A stretch of DNA of 24,809 bases, taken from a virus. The stretch spans positions 1 through 24,809 of IMG/VR virus record IMGVR_UViG_3300042301_000709; one strand, given 5' to 3'. Each line of letters opens with the position of its first letter. Position 1 is the stretch's first letter. Positions 1 to 9,169 of this stretch are shown in pieces. A program made the translations under genes and the position numbers. Under the pieces are notes generated by a model. That model saw only the letters and a program-made list of their open reading frames with translations. It ran no database searches and was not told where the DNA came from.

Positions 1-19
1 GAACTCTAAAACAACGTTA

Positions 20-27
20 CAAATATA
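20..27 (-). promoter_or_regulatory. TAnnTTTG -7 promoter box for the gene beyond the left edge
   Basis: Read on the minus strand this is TATATTTG followed by TAACG, matching the Bacteroidota -7 consensus TAnnTTTG. It lies just after the stop of the 252-aa gene and so would drive the next leftward gene, outside the window. No clear -33 TTG is visible at the usual distance. The call rests on the match and on its recurrence in other intergenic gaps. Confidence 0.5.
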
Positions 28-34
28 ACATTAT

Positions 35-793
35 TTATGCATTCTCCAAATGGTGCTCTAACATTTTCAATGCTTCAACACCTTCATCAGTTTTAAGATA
101 CATAGCGACTAGCACATATGGGTCTTCTCCGTAAGGAATATTGAGCATTTTCTTTTTATTTGTTGGTGTACTATACCAAACTTCTTTGTTCCCATTTCGG
201 AAATTAAGTAACCCCATGTCAAAGAATATATGAACCTGTGATTGTAAATGTAGCATTGGATCCTCAAGAGCATTTAAGAAGTTGCCCGGATAATTACGAG
301 CATAGATAAGGATATCTCGCTTCATCTCTGCTGTTGTAACACGGCTTACATCTTTGTTGAACAATACTCGGTATACTGTCTCAAGTTGCTCAATGCCTAA
401 CTCGCGAGCTCTGATTAATGCATCTACTTCTGCTGCTAGGTATTCAACCTCTTCTTGTGCATCACGCTCTTTATTTACTTCCTCAAATACGATACCATTC
501 TGTGGATGGTAATATAAGAACTCCTGAAGTACAGGGTTTGTTCTTGGAACGTTTAAGAATCCGCTTTCAAAAATAATAGGTTGGATAAGTGGGTTTCCAT
601 CTTGCTCGTCCTCAAATGGGCTCTTTTGGTTTACTGCATAACGCAGAGGTCTATTTTGGTTAGTTTCCTCATCGTACCAAAGGAGTGCTGAGCGTTTTGT
701 GTTTCTTGCTGATAGCATGTAAGACAATGGTGCCTTATCATTTTTGAGCCTATAGACTCTGTCGGCAGGTGCCAACTTTTCTTTTTTTGACAT
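35..793 (-). CDS. Hypothetical protein following the major capsid gene (252 aa)
   Basis: I do not recognise a named family. The 252-aa protein is soluble, with no signal peptide or membrane segment, and mixed charge. Residues about 105-170 look helical and rich in Glu/Arg/Leu ('NKERDAQEEVEYLAAEVDAL'), and the C-terminus is also helical. It is the first gene after the capsid terminator and has its own ATG at 793, 27 bases beyond that terminator's T-tract, so it is probably expressed separately from the capsid. Genes in this position of tailed phages often encode head-completion or neck proteins, but that is inference from position only. It ends just before another promoter-like box, so it may be a single-gene unit. 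Confidence 0.75.
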   Translation of the reverse strand: MSKKEKLAPADRVYRLKNDKAPLSYMLSARNTKRSALLWYDEETNQNRPLRYAVNQKSPFEDEQDGNPLIQPIIFESGFLNVPRTNPVLQEFLYYHPQNGIVFEEVNKERDAQEEVEYLAAEVDALIRARELGIEQLETVYRVLFNKDVSRVTTAEMKRDILIYARNYPGNFLNALEDPMLHLQSQVHIFFDMGLLNFRNGNKEVWYSTPTNKKKMLNIPYGEDPYVLVAMYLKTDEGVEALKMLEHHLENA

Positions 794-820
794 AAGATAT
801 AATATAATTAAAGTTTACAA

Positions 821-852
821 TAAAAAAATAGAGAGGGACCGAAGTCCCTCTC
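821..852 (-). terminator. Rho-independent terminator after the major capsid gene
   Basis: On the minus strand a perfect 9-bp stem (GAGAGGGAC paired with GTCCCTCTC) closes a TTCG loop, giving the very stable C(UUCG)G tetraloop, and is followed by TATTTTTTTA. The stem arms are 831-839 and 844-852. It starts 16 bases after the capsid stop codon. This is a textbook intrinsic terminator and should define the 3' end of the scaffold-capsid transcript. Confidence 0.93.
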
Positions 853-868
853 ATATTTTGAGTGCTAA

Positions 869-2314
869 TTATGCACCGTAACGGAACAAGAAGAAGTTGT
901 TCGCGCCCAAGGTACAAAGTGCACGCTCAGACAAGAAGTTAACTTCCATTGCATCGAGGTCGCTAGTAGCAGCACCACCGGCAGAACCTGTGATCCAAGT
1001 TTTGTAACGACGATCTTCAGTTTCAGACGCACGGTAACGAACGTGTAAGAACGGACGCTTAGCGTTTTTACCAAGGATTTGGTCGTATACAGTTGTTGAA
1101 CCTGCAGGAACAAGCATACCTGTGATTACGTTAGCAGTTGAAGCTCCTGTAGTAGATGCAGTCAAGCCACCACGCATTGTTGGATCGTTGAGGTATTTCC
1201 AATCTGTTTTGTAGAAGTCATAACCACGACGGAAACCTGAGAAACCAAGGTTAAGGGCCATGTCACGGTCGTTATCAAACAAACCATAAGATGAACCACC
1301 TGCACCGTAAGAGTTTTGAGCAGCTAACATATCGTCGATGTCAAAAGAGAAATCACGGTTAACGAACAATACGTTCTCTTCGATAGAACCTTGTTTGTCA
1401 AGACGAGAAATCATATCATCGAAGTCAGCCAAAGTAGTTGGGTTACCACCACCCCAAACGTTACCGCGAGTGTTAACAACGTAGAATGCACCCTCAGAAC
1501 CTTTGTTACCATAGATTGGGTTGACACCTGAGTTAGCAACACCTGAACCCGGCTCAGCAGGAACAGCTTCTAACATTGCAGTTTCGAGGTAGTCTTCGAA
1601 ACGGAGACGAGTTTCGTGCTCAGATTTCAAATACCAAAGGTATCCGTTAGCACCATTCTCAGTAGTGATTTCAATCCAACCGATCTGAGCCATGTCAGAA
1701 CCATTGACAGCGTACTTATCTTTGATGATGATTGGGCTGTTAGAGAAGATTTCGTCTTCTGCTTCCAATGAACCAATCATACCTGTAGTACCTTTCTTGA
1801 ACTCAGAACCATAAACAAATACGCTAAATTCGTTAGCTGTAGAAGCATTGGTGAAACCTGCAGTTTCGTAGAAAGCAACTGTGAATTGGTCAGTAGCTGT
1901 GTTAACAGCAGTAACGATTGCCTTGTTTTGAGTAGGACCCGCAACGTTAGGGGTAATCATTACAGTTTGACCTGCGCGGATAGCGATACCTGTTACGTTC
2001 AAGTCATTCACTTGGAAGATAGCAGTGTTAGCACCTGTTGCAGTAGCTGTAGAAACAACTTTAGTGTACTTAGTGTGAAGACGACCTTGTTCTGCCCATT
2101 TGATTTGGTCAGAGATAGACGGCATCTCAGCACCTACCATACGAAGGAAAGATGCAACGGTACGGTTTCCGTAACGCTCAAATTCTTTCTCATATGTATC
2201 AGGTAAATACTGATTCATGAAGTTAAATCCGTTTGACGGGATGTAGTTTGTTGACAAGGCTACCTGCTCTGCACTTGGCTGCAACTGATAACCGGGTGTA
2301 GGTAATAAAGACAT
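869..2314 (-). CDS. Major capsid protein (probable HK97 fold)
   Basis: This 481-aa protein is probably the major head subunit that forms the icosahedral shell. Evidence is its length, its place directly after portal and scaffold genes, and its composition: rich in Gly/Ala/Thr/Asn with aromatic patches, no membrane segment. Residues 1-88 look like an N-terminal arm. About 90-172 form a beta-rich, Thr/Ala/Val-rich stretch that reads like an inserted domain. From 175 a Gly/Glu/Asp-rich core continues to the terminal 'NNFFLFRYGA'. The gap to the upstream scaffold gene is only 20 bases, with an A/T-rich leader and no Shine-Dalgarno sequence. A strong UUCG-loop terminator follows, fitting a highly expressed late gene. 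I cannot demonstrate the fold without a structure or profile search. The relation to crAss-like capsids is a guess from gene order. Confidence 0.82.
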   Translation of the reverse strand: MSLLPTPGYQLQPSAEQVALSTNYIPSNGFNFMNQYLPDTYEKEFERYGNRTVASFLRMVGAEMPSISDQIKWAEQGRLHTKYTKVVSTATATGANTAIFQVNDLNVTGIAIRAGQTVMITPNVAGPTQNKAIVTAVNTATDQFTVAFYETAGFTNASTANEFSVFVYGSEFKKGTTGMIGSLEAEDEIFSNSPIIIKDKYAVNGSDMAQIGWIEITTENGANGYLWYLKSEHETRLRFEDYLETAMLEAVPAEPGSGVANSGVNPIYGNKGSEGAFYVVNTRGNVWGGGNPTTLADFDDMISRLDKQGSIEENVLFVNRDFSFDIDDMLAAQNSYGAGGSSYGLFDNDRDMALNLGFSGFRRGYDFYKTDWKYLNDPTMRGGLTASTTGASTANVITGMLVPAGSTTVYDQILGKNAKRPFLHVRYRASETEDRRYKTWITGSAGGAATSDLDAMEVNFLSERALCTLGANNFFLFRYGA

Positions 2315-2334
2315 TTTTTTTCTTTTTTAATAGT

Positions 2335-3417
2335 TTATATTCTTTTTGCACTTTTGATTTTCAATCCATTGCCTGAGCCCGGATTTACTTCTCGGATTTG
2401 CATTCCTCCTTTAGAGATTGCCTCGGGTGCTCTGCGTTCAGACATATTCACGTTCTTGATTTTTTTAGTGACATCGTCTGTCGCATCAGCCTGACCTTGT
2501 TCGTAGAAGAACTTAGCAAACTTCTCAGGATTCATTGCGATCGCTAAAGCTCTATGGTATCCTGCAGCATCACTTACCATTCCATTCTCATCCAAATACT
2601 TATTGATAAAGTTAGTTGGAGTTGATTGGAGTTTCTTAAGCTCTGTTGCATCACCGGGAGAGAAAACCACTTTCTTGTCGTCAATATTGAACTCAAAACC
2701 TTTGAACTCTTGACTAAACACCTCATCAGTTTTCTTTAGGAACCAATCACGTTTGCGACCGTTTTCCTCCTCTAGGGTTTTAGCTTGTTGTATGTATTGT
2801 TTATATGCCTCAAATTCTTCTTTTTCTTCAGAAGCAATTGAACTTCCCCTTGACTCAAGAGGCTGTTTGTATTTCTCCTTTTCAGATGTGAAGTAATCCT
2901 TGGCTTTAGCAATAGCCTTTTTCTTAGCAATCTTAGCTTTCTTAATGTGAGAGTCATCATCTAAATCCTCATCATAAGAAAACTCTTCCATAATGGCATC
3001 AACATCGTCCTCATCTAGACCAATTTCTGTAGCCATGAAGTATTGCTTCAGCATTTTATCAGGATTCATGGAATCAAAATCTTCTTGCAATTTCAAGTAG
3101 TCTTGGATACCACGTCCTGTTTCTTTTTTGTACTTAAGAAATGCCTCAACATCTTCAGGTAATGGTTCGTTTTCCTGACGTTGAGCCATCAACTCGTCAA
3201 ACGAATTGATTTCCTTGTTGTACCTTTTTCCCAAATATGAAAGAACGTCTTCTTCTTTTAGTTCAGGTTTCTCAATTGGAGCCTCATCAATTGGAGGATT
3301 ATTTTCTACAGGTGGAATGTCATTTAGACTTTCCTCATGCTTTTGTAATAATTCCTCTTCAATTTGAGCTGCGCTCTTTTCAACAATTCCTGTTACTTCT
3401 TTTACTTTAAATTCCAT
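2335..3417 (-). CDS. Probable capsid scaffolding protein (360 aa)
   Basis: Likely the internal scaffold for prohead assembly. It lies between portal and major capsid genes, the standard scaffold position, and its composition is typical: very rich in Glu, Asp, Lys and Gln, no Cys-rich or membrane segments, predicted mostly helical. Residues 1-60 are acidic and Pro-containing (disordered). About 135-160 carry an acidic run ('DEDDVDAIMEEFSYDEDLDD') directly followed by a Lys/Ala-rich segment. About 185-245 are a charged coiled-coil-like region. The C-terminus is basic ('KIKSAKRI'), as expected for a scaffold tail that contacts the capsid. A TAnnTTTG box lies just upstream of its ATG, so scaffold and capsid may form their own late transcript. 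No protease motif was seen in this gene or its neighbours. Confidence 0.7.
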   Translation of the reverse strand: MEFKVKEVTGIVEKSAAQIEEELLQKHEESLNDIPPVENNPPIDEAPIEKPELKEEDVLSYLGKRYNKEINSFDELMAQRQENEPLPEDVEAFLKYKKETGRGIQDYLKLQEDFDSMNPDKMLKQYFMATEIGLDEDDVDAIMEEFSYDEDLDDDSHIKKAKIAKKKAIAKAKDYFTSEKEKYKQPLESRGSSIASEEKEEFEAYKQYIQQAKTLEEENGRKRDWFLKKTDEVFSQEFKGFEFNIDDKKVVFSPGDATELKKLQSTPTNFINKYLDENGMVSDAAGYHRALAIAMNPEKFAKFFYEQGQADATDDVTKKIKNVNMSERRAPEAISKGGMQIREVNPGSGNGLKIKSAKRI

Positions 3418-3432
3418 TAGATTTAATTTTTA

Positions 3433-3440
3433 CAAAGTTA
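3433..3440 (-). promoter_or_regulatory. TAACTTTG -7 promoter box upstream of scaffold-capsid unit
   Basis: The minus strand reads TAACTTTGTAAAAATT in the 42-base gap between portal and scaffold, matching TAnnTTTG. It starts 23 bases upstream of the scaffold ATG, leaving a leader of roughly 10 bases. A matching -33 TTG is not evident. Its place at a likely unit boundary and its similarity to other boxes here support the call. Confidence 0.5.
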
Positions 3441-3459
3441 TATATTATTTTTTATTGTT

Positions 3460-5895
3460 TTAACGTGGTTCAAATTCAGCCATGTCAAAGCCATCAAGGG
3501 AATCCTCATTGGATTCAAAATCTATCGGTGGTAGGTTGTTCTTTCGTTGATTAATCAATTTAGATTGCTCAGAGTTTTGCTGACTAATACGTTTAGCTTT
3601 AGCATCTTCTCTTTCCTTTTCTCTTTGATCAAGAGACTGAACATCCATTCCTTTTAGTTGCATTTGCATGTCAAACTCAGTCTGCATCAACTGTTGTTTG
3701 AGTATGGCCTCATTCTTCATCTTCTCAATCTCAAAAGCAACCTCAGCTTGCTTAATCTGCATTTTAGATTGTGTCTCAAGTTGAATCTTCTGCATAGCAG
3801 TTTGAGATGCCATCTGTTGGATTTGAACTTGCTGTTGAGCTTGAATAGCCTGAGTCTGCATTGCACGCTGTTGCTCCTTCTCTTCTTTCTTAACTCGCTT
3901 GAGTTTTAAGAGTTGGTTAGCCAACTTGAGATTTTTAATTTCGCGTATATCAATTGCATCCTCAAGGTTAATATCACCCTTAGATAAAGCAATTTGAATA
4001 TTTTGCTCAAGCTGCGCTTTCTCTTCTTCGTCGGGAGAGATGTCGATGAAAATTCCGAAGTCATATACGTATAGGTCTTTAATTTCATTTAAAATAGATA
4101 CATTGTATTTACCAATCTTATTGGCAAAGTCATCTCTAAAGTCAGCATACTCAAGAATATCTGCAATTCTATATGTAAGTGCCTCAGCTATTGATTTGAA
4201 CATATATAGACTACCGTCAAGAATGTGACGTGTAGCTGTATTTGAGTTAAGTGCAGCAAGCTTCTGTACACCAATTAATGCACGAGGATCAGGATCTGAA
4301 CCATCACGAGCCTCATTAAGACCTGTAACTGAACGCAACATATCCATGTAGTGGTTGTAATTTGCGATAAGCATCTGAGTCTTAGCAGCACCGGAGTTAC
4401 TGTTTAATTCTTGTATTGGAACACGAGCGTTATTGAACTCGCCGTCTTGGGTATAACTACGTCCAATTACACTACCCGTTTGGAAGTATAGTCGAAGTGC
4501 ATCCTCAGGATTGTAAGCAGCTCCTGTACCAAGGTCAACCTCATTGAGACCATCGGCGTCAATGAATACACCATCAGGCACAACGCGTGCAATTACTTGC
4601 TGAAGCTTCAAGTGCGTCAACTGAATCAAGTCAGCAAATGGTATCATTCGACGAACCATTGACTCAATAACACCTTTATACATACGTGGCGCAACAGCTA
4701 CATAGTTTGGTAAAGCGTGCTGAGTAGCTGATTTTGGTCTAACCATGTTCTCAGCCATCTCCCACTTAAGTAGGATATTGGTACCCATGACCATAATGCC
4801 ATTATACCAAACGTCAATTATCTTCTCGATTTTTTCAAAGCGACCTTCTTCCATCATCTCCACAGGAGGATTGAAGTTTTCGTCTTTCTCAATTACTCTT
4901 GTATTTCCATTGTCAAGAATTTTCTTCTTGTATACAATTTTCTTAGTAGTCTTATAGTTAAAGTAAAGAAGAGTGCACGTATCACGGTAAAAAACATTAT
5001 TCTCGTAGAATTGAGCTACATTATAGTAGTCATACCAACTTTGGCTGTATTTTGAAATTTGCTCCAAATCCTCACGTGTGAGTGATTGGTCAATCTTGTA
5101 AAGTTCTGTAATTGAAAGAGTTCTTATTTCACCCCAATAGAAACAGTCTCTAAAGTATGGGTCTTCAGTGTAGCTGTATACAATGTTTGCAGGATCTACG
5201 TATGAGATTTGAACACCTGCTCCCGGAAGGAACTCATGCTTCTCTACAGCGATACCAATGGTCATTAGGTCGTAGTCACACTGCTTACGAATATTGTCAT
5301 ATCTATTCTCATCAAGAATAGTATTGATAGCCTCCTCCTCTGCAATCTCAATCGCAGGTTTGTAGTTGAGGTTCATATACAATGATAGCTCTTCGTCAGT
5401 GCTTGGTAGCTCATCAGGGTTCATCACAAATGGATCAACACCTGTTTGATCTTTTATATTCATCAGAAGGTCTTTTGCAACCATCTGACTCTCAATCATA
5501 TCTTGATACTTATTTCTTTTTGCCTGAGACATTCCATCCTGAGCATATGCCTTAACCTTGAATAGACGGTCAGACATTCCATTGACAACAATATCAACAA
5601 ACTTAGGAATAATTGGAACAGGTGTCCAATCAAGGTTGATATATGATAAATCACCATCAACAGCAAGTTCATCCTTGTATTTAGCAATAGGCTGCTCACC
5701 ACGCGCATATAAACGCAAGCGGTGAAAATCACGCCATTGGCTGTAGTATCTACATTGATTTCCATCCTTACGGAACCACTCGTACTGTATGGCCTGTCCA
5801 ACTTGGAGACCAAATTCATCCGTTGCTTTCTCTGCATCAGTTGCGAATTGACTCGGAAATGATGTGGATGATATGTTTACAATTACTTCTTTCAT
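3460..5895 (-). CDS. Portal protein (811 aa)
   Basis: Forms the dodecameric DNA-entry ring at one head vertex, docking the terminase during packaging. Evidence is its position directly after TerL (the two overlap as ATGA at 5892-5895), its size at the large end for portals, and the usual mixed alpha/beta composition. Residues about 84-110 ('INLDWTPVPIIPKFVDIV') match a segment I associate with portals of crAss-like and related Bacteroidota phages. The C-terminal part, about 664-785, is a Gln/Met/Lys-rich coiled coil, which could form the helical barrel reaching into the head. The last 25 residues are acidic. The start at 5895 is the only ATG consistent with translational coupling to TerL; no Shine-Dalgarno sequence precedes it. 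Family assignment is confident by context, but the exact clade is not. Confidence 0.88.
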   Translation of the reverse strand: MKEVIVNISSTSFPSQFATDAEKATDEFGLQVGQAIQYEWFRKDGNQCRYYSQWRDFHRLRLYARGEQPIAKYKDELAVDGDLSYINLDWTPVPIIPKFVDIVVNGMSDRLFKVKAYAQDGMSQAKRNKYQDMIESQMVAKDLLMNIKDQTGVDPFVMNPDELPSTDEELSLYMNLNYKPAIEIAEEEAINTILDENRYDNIRKQCDYDLMTIGIAVEKHEFLPGAGVQISYVDPANIVYSYTEDPYFRDCFYWGEIRTLSITELYKIDQSLTREDLEQISKYSQSWYDYYNVAQFYENNVFYRDTCTLLYFNYKTTKKIVYKKKILDNGNTRVIEKDENFNPPVEMMEEGRFEKIEKIIDVWYNGIMVMGTNILLKWEMAENMVRPKSATQHALPNYVAVAPRMYKGVIESMVRRMIPFADLIQLTHLKLQQVIARVVPDGVFIDADGLNEVDLGTGAAYNPEDALRLYFQTGSVIGRSYTQDGEFNNARVPIQELNSNSGAAKTQMLIANYNHYMDMLRSVTGLNEARDGSDPDPRALIGVQKLAALNSNTATRHILDGSLYMFKSIAEALTYRIADILEYADFRDDFANKIGKYNVSILNEIKDLYVYDFGIFIDISPDEEEKAQLEQNIQIALSKGDINLEDAIDIREIKNLKLANQLLKLKRVKKEEKEQQRAMQTQAIQAQQQVQIQQMASQTAMQKIQLETQSKMQIKQAEVAFEIEKMKNEAILKQQLMQTEFDMQMQLKGMDVQSLDQREKEREDAKAKRISQQNSEQSKLINQRKNNLPPIDFESNEDSLDGFDMAEFEPR

Positions 5896-8153
5896 GTATT
5901 CAAGGAGCTAATATTCCCTTTATTATTATATGTAGCAAATTTAATGCTTATTTTTGACTCTTTTACCTCAGGTTGATATAAGTGCTTCTGACAAGCCATA
6001 ATAGCCAATCCTGAGCTAATTGTCGCATCAAACATTGTACGATCACTAATATCGAATTTAGCCCAATCTTCTAGTGTTTTGTTGAACGGCATAAAGCCCA
6101 TCTCACCATCTTCTTGAATACCAATGTACTTCTCAATGTAACTCTCAATGGCTGCAGCATGCGCCTGCTTTACATCTTCTGATGAGTTTGGTATACCACC
6201 TAGTTCACGCTCTGTCTTAGACAACTTAGCGTACACCTTGTCAGGACGATTGATACAGAACCCACGGTATCCCCTGTTCTTAAAGTGATACAGCAAACGC
6301 GGTTTGTTGTTCTCAATTAAGATTGGCATACCATAAAACACACAAGCCATTAATACCTCCTCAAAGAATATCTCTGCAGTCTGTGGACGAGCGATGTATT
6401 CCAAAAAGAATTGGTTTGTAGGTGCCTCATCCATGTGGTATTTAGTTAGACCATGTAAAGCTCCATTTGAACCTCTACCTACAACAACTCCTGAGATATC
6501 ATAGGAGTCACATCCAAACGCCCCAATGTGCTCATTACCGGGATATCTAATTCCATTCTTAGTGTATACTTGGTTTTGCAAATGCTTTGCAGGAGACCAT
6601 GAAATTAAGAACCTTCCCCTTCGATCAGGGGTGAATATCACTTGGGTATCTTTGATGCCATCCTTCCAACTAAATGAACCTCTAGTGTAGTGATGCTCTT
6701 TAATCAATGTATCGTTAAAGTCAATCTGCTGATATATCTTAGTCAAGTTAAATAGAGCGGCCTTACTCTCATCACGAAATGCGTGAGACTCTGTTCTTGG
6801 GAACTGACGATAAAATTCGTTGAGTGCATCAGGGTCATTCTTTAATGAGTCAACCTCTGCCTCCCAATAGTCAATGGCGCCATTAACAATCATGTTGCCA
6901 TCTACCCCCTTGATAGGAGTACTTGGTTTACGCAATACAGGCATTCCATAAAGGTCAATAAAGCCCTCCATATTCCACTCCATAGGAATGAATAGACCAT
7001 AAAGCCCCGACTTGGTCTGACCATTGGCATTTCGTGTAGACGGCTTAGAATCCTCATACAAGTCTTTGTAGTTCTGACCACCTTTGCTCAATGCATTTGA
7101 TGTAGAACCCATCATGCACTTACCGATAATCTTAGAACCCAATCGCAAACACGTCTTAGTTACACGCCAATTGTTCAGAATGTTATTTGGCTTAGTCCAT
7201 TTTGCACTCTCATCATGCGCTAAGAACAATAGTTTCTCACCATCGTAAGAGTTCTCATCTGTGTTCTTCCAATCTATTGTTGTGTCAAGGCCATCTACCC
7301 CATCCTCATCAATCTCATGCATATTCTTTTTGGTGATCTTTGAAGCAGGAACGCGATAGGCAAGTTCTGTCTTTGGCTTATCCATACCATCCATAACAGG
7401 CTTGAAGAAGAAAGGTAAGTTACTGTTGATAGGAACAACTTTGTCTGTGAACATCTTCTTGGCATCGGAACCTGTCTTAGATAGGATACCAACCCTAGAG
7501 TCTTTTGCAAGAGTTGCAATGTTTACACATTCTGATGATGACATGAAAGAAAATCCGGAACGACGTATCTTTAAATACACCATGCCAAAGCTTCTATAGT
7601 CAGCTTTACAGGCCTCCCAATATATAAAAAATATACGGTTTGCTTCTCGGAAGTCAGGATATCCGACGTCAATCTTAGACCACTGCAGGTACATGTAGTG
7701 AGAACCTGTCATGTATGTTGGAGTGCCGTTGTTCATGAACCAATGTCCTTGCTCTCGGCGATCAAACTCTTTCTCTATATAGTCAACATATTGCGCCTTA
7801 AAATCTTTAGGCATTTCGTGCCATTGGAATATTGACTGAATGCGACCCAACTGTTTTGGTATGTCAACACGCTCCCAATACTGTTCTGATGATTTAGAAC
7901 TTCTGCTCGTGCAATTTGAAGGAACATCAGGAAGAGCTATATTCACTCCATTGATATTGTATATATCACCTACTCTTCCTGTCTTTGATAATATTACGAC
8001 ATCGTATTGGTCATTATAACCGTATTGCCAACTGTGATTTCGATTCTTTTGATCTTTAACCTTCTTGGGTATGTGATCTTTAACAATGCGATATAGCTTA
8101 TTTAGCTCTTCGCTCTGCGAATCCTTGTTTAGTGTCAAGCTTTGGTGAGTCAT
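5892..8153 (-). CDS. terL: Terminase large subunit (TerL), ATPase plus nuclease
   Basis: The 753-aa motor pumps DNA into the prohead and cuts the concatemer. Visible ATPase motifs are a deviant Walker A around residues 195-203 ('KIRRSGFSF'), Walker B 'LLFLAHDE' with Asp314-Glu315, and a coupling motif 'GSTSN' at 349-353. A segment 'FPRTESHAFRDES' (451-463), common in phage TerL, precedes the nuclease domain. Nuclease acidic residues fit Asp549 ('FGCDSYD'), Glu614 ('ILIENN') and Asp709 ('FDATISS'). The first 90 residues extend beyond a minimal TerL. The gene overlaps the upstream 94-aa gene by 56 bases and the portal by 4, so all three should be co-translated. Both enzyme centres look intact. 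Confidence 0.95.
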   Translation of the reverse strand: MTHQSLTLNKDSQSEELNKLYRIVKDHIPKKVKDQKNRNHSWQYGYNDQYDVVILSKTGRVGDIYNINGVNIALPDVPSNCTSRSSKSSEQYWERVDIPKQLGRIQSIFQWHEMPKDFKAQYVDYIEKEFDRREQGHWFMNNGTPTYMTGSHYMYLQWSKIDVGYPDFREANRIFFIYWEACKADYRSFGMVYLKIRRSGFSFMSSSECVNIATLAKDSRVGILSKTGSDAKKMFTDKVVPINSNLPFFFKPVMDGMDKPKTELAYRVPASKITKKNMHEIDEDGVDGLDTTIDWKNTDENSYDGEKLLFLAHDESAKWTKPNNILNNWRVTKTCLRLGSKIIGKCMMGSTSNALSKGGQNYKDLYEDSKPSTRNANGQTKSGLYGLFIPMEWNMEGFIDLYGMPVLRKPSTPIKGVDGNMIVNGAIDYWEAEVDSLKNDPDALNEFYRQFPRTESHAFRDESKAALFNLTKIYQQIDFNDTLIKEHHYTRGSFSWKDGIKDTQVIFTPDRRGRFLISWSPAKHLQNQVYTKNGIRYPGNEHIGAFGCDSYDISGVVVGRGSNGALHGLTKYHMDEAPTNQFFLEYIARPQTAEIFFEEVLMACVFYGMPILIENNKPRLLYHFKNRGYRGFCINRPDKVYAKLSKTERELGGIPNSSEDVKQAHAAAIESYIEKYIGIQEDGEMGFMPFNKTLEDWAKFDISDRTMFDATISSGLAIMACQKHLYQPEVKESKISIKFATYNNKGNISSLNT

Positions 8154-8382
8154 CTTTTACCTCCTCTAGCGTAGCTTTCTCAGCTTCAATTTTATTTAGA
8201 ATTTCGAATGCATCAAATATAGCTAATCGTTTTGATGCGGCAGCATTTTTTAATTTATCCGCAGATAAATCATCCTCAGGATCAGGCTTAATGATATCCT
8301 CTTTAGCAACCTTAATGAGTTGTTCAACAGCTCTATAACCTGCCTCAATAATACTTCGTCTTAAGTCTTTCTCTCTGCTCAT
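8098..8382 (-). CDS. Small protein upstream of TerL, small-terminase candidate (94 aa)
   Basis: This short, highly charged, helix-rich protein has no membrane segment. Residues 1-28 are a basic amphipathic helix; about 33-42 hold an acidic segment ('DPEDDLSADK'); 43-75 form a second long helix region; the last ten residues are basic. It overlaps TerL by 56 bases and the upstream gene by 4 (ATGA at 8379-8382). A small terminase subunit, which recognises DNA for packaging, is normally encoded immediately before TerL and is helical, so this is the obvious candidate. However it is short for a small terminase and has no helix-turn-helix that I can point to. An unrelated packaging accessory protein is equally possible. 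Confidence 0.6.
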   Translation of the reverse strand: MSREKDLRRSIIEAGYRAVEQLIKVAKEDIIKPDPEDDLSADKLKNAAASKRLAIFDAFEILNKIEAEKATLEEVKDDSPKLDTKQGFAERRAK

Positions 8383-8942
8383 AGTTTTACTGTGATTTGA
8401 TGGTCATACATTCGGTATAGCTTCTCGTCATCTACGATGAACTCATACTCACTCTCAGGCTTAAAACATACCTTGTCTCCCGCCTTTATTCCGGCATTAA
8501 TAAGCGCCTCGTTTGGATAGCGCATAATACCCATCAATGGCTCTTCACTTAGTGGCTTATAGATATATGTTTCTTCGGGTTTTACAGGCTCAATGAAGCA
8601 ATACTTGTCGTATGCCATCCAAGACTCACCGTCATGGAACATATAGAATTGATCAGGCTCAATTAAGAACATATCCTCCTTGAAGAAGCTCTTACCGCTC
8701 TTACGTCGACCCTTCATGTCGTTGTAGAACTTGAACACGTTGTGATGTACAAGTAACTTATGCCCGGGCTTTATAGGTCCTTCATAACCTAGTGGCACCT
8801 CGATAACCTCAGCTTCACGATTTGAGAAACGATGGTCTTCTTCAGAAGTGCTTATAATAAGGTCGATACCACCAATCTCCTTGGTGTTATTGTATCTCTT
8901 CCCCTTAAGTGGTTTAGTGATAAAGTAAAATGGTGATTGCAT
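8379..8942 (-). CDS. Tandem GroES-like (co-chaperonin fold) protein (187 aa)
   Basis: Probably a two-domain protein of the GroES fold. The C-terminal part, residues 121-187, follows the GroES pattern: 'AGIKAGDKVCFKP' resembles the turn where GroES proteins have 'VGDxVxF', and 'DDEKLYRMYDHQITV' resembles the terminal strand 'EEVLIMSESDILAIV'. Residues 43-120 repeat the scheme less clearly ('IKPGHKLLVHH' and 'KEDMFLIEPDQFYMF') with a basic insertion 'MKGRRKSGKSF' where a mobile loop or roof might be. It sits between a virion-type small protein and the terminase genes, with ATGA overlap on one side and a TAATG junction on the other, so it is made with the assembly proteins. It may assist folding of capsid or tail proteins, or use the fold structurally. 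The match is from pattern reading, not a search. Confidence 0.55.
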   Translation of the reverse strand: MQSPFYFITKPLKGKRYNNTKEIGGIDLIISTSEEDHRFSNREAEVIEVPLGYEGPIKPGHKLLVHHNVFKFYNDMKGRRKSGKSFFKEDMFLIEPDQFYMFHDGESWMAYDKYCFIEPVKPEETYIYKPLSEEPLMGIMRYPNEALINAGIKAGDKVCFKPESEYEFIVDDEKLYRMYDHQITVKL

Positions 8943-9169
8943 TAGATATTTATATTGTACTCAATGGCAACAGGAACGGTATTGTTGAACTCTTTCCAAA
9001 GGACAATTTCGCTCTTATCATTAGCAATATAAATCTTAATTGATTGCTTATAGTCGTCGTACTTGATGAGGTGTATTTCTTGAGTCTCTCCTAATACTTT
9101 CTGACCAACAATGTAATGCATCGCTCCACCCTTATAATCCGGTCCAACAGATATTTTCCTGATTTCCAT
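8942..9169 (-). CDS. Small conserved phage protein (75 aa), function unknown
   Basis: A 75-aa beta-rich soluble protein beginning 'MEIRKISVGPDYKGGAMHY' and containing 'VLWKEFN' and 'PVAIEYNI' near its end. I recognise this pattern from many marine and freshwater phage genomes, where it is uncharacterised, and know no assigned function. It is joined by TAATG junctions to the fibre gene upstream and the GroES-like gene downstream, so it is translationally coupled to both and is probably a late gene. No membrane segment, signal peptide or Cys pair is seen. Confidence 0.75.
   Translation of the reverse strand: MEIRKISVGPDYKGGAMHYIVGQKVLGETQEIHLIKYDDYKQSIKIYIANDKSEIVLWKEFNNTVPVAIEYNINI

Noticed and set aside
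865-1113. Open frame of 82 codons within the capsid gene region
   Set aside because: Lies in another frame of the major capsid gene, with a product of no recognisable pattern.
5496-5837. Open frame of 113 codons inside the portal gene
   Set aside because: Different frame on the same strand as a convincing portal gene; no independent start signal or spacing.
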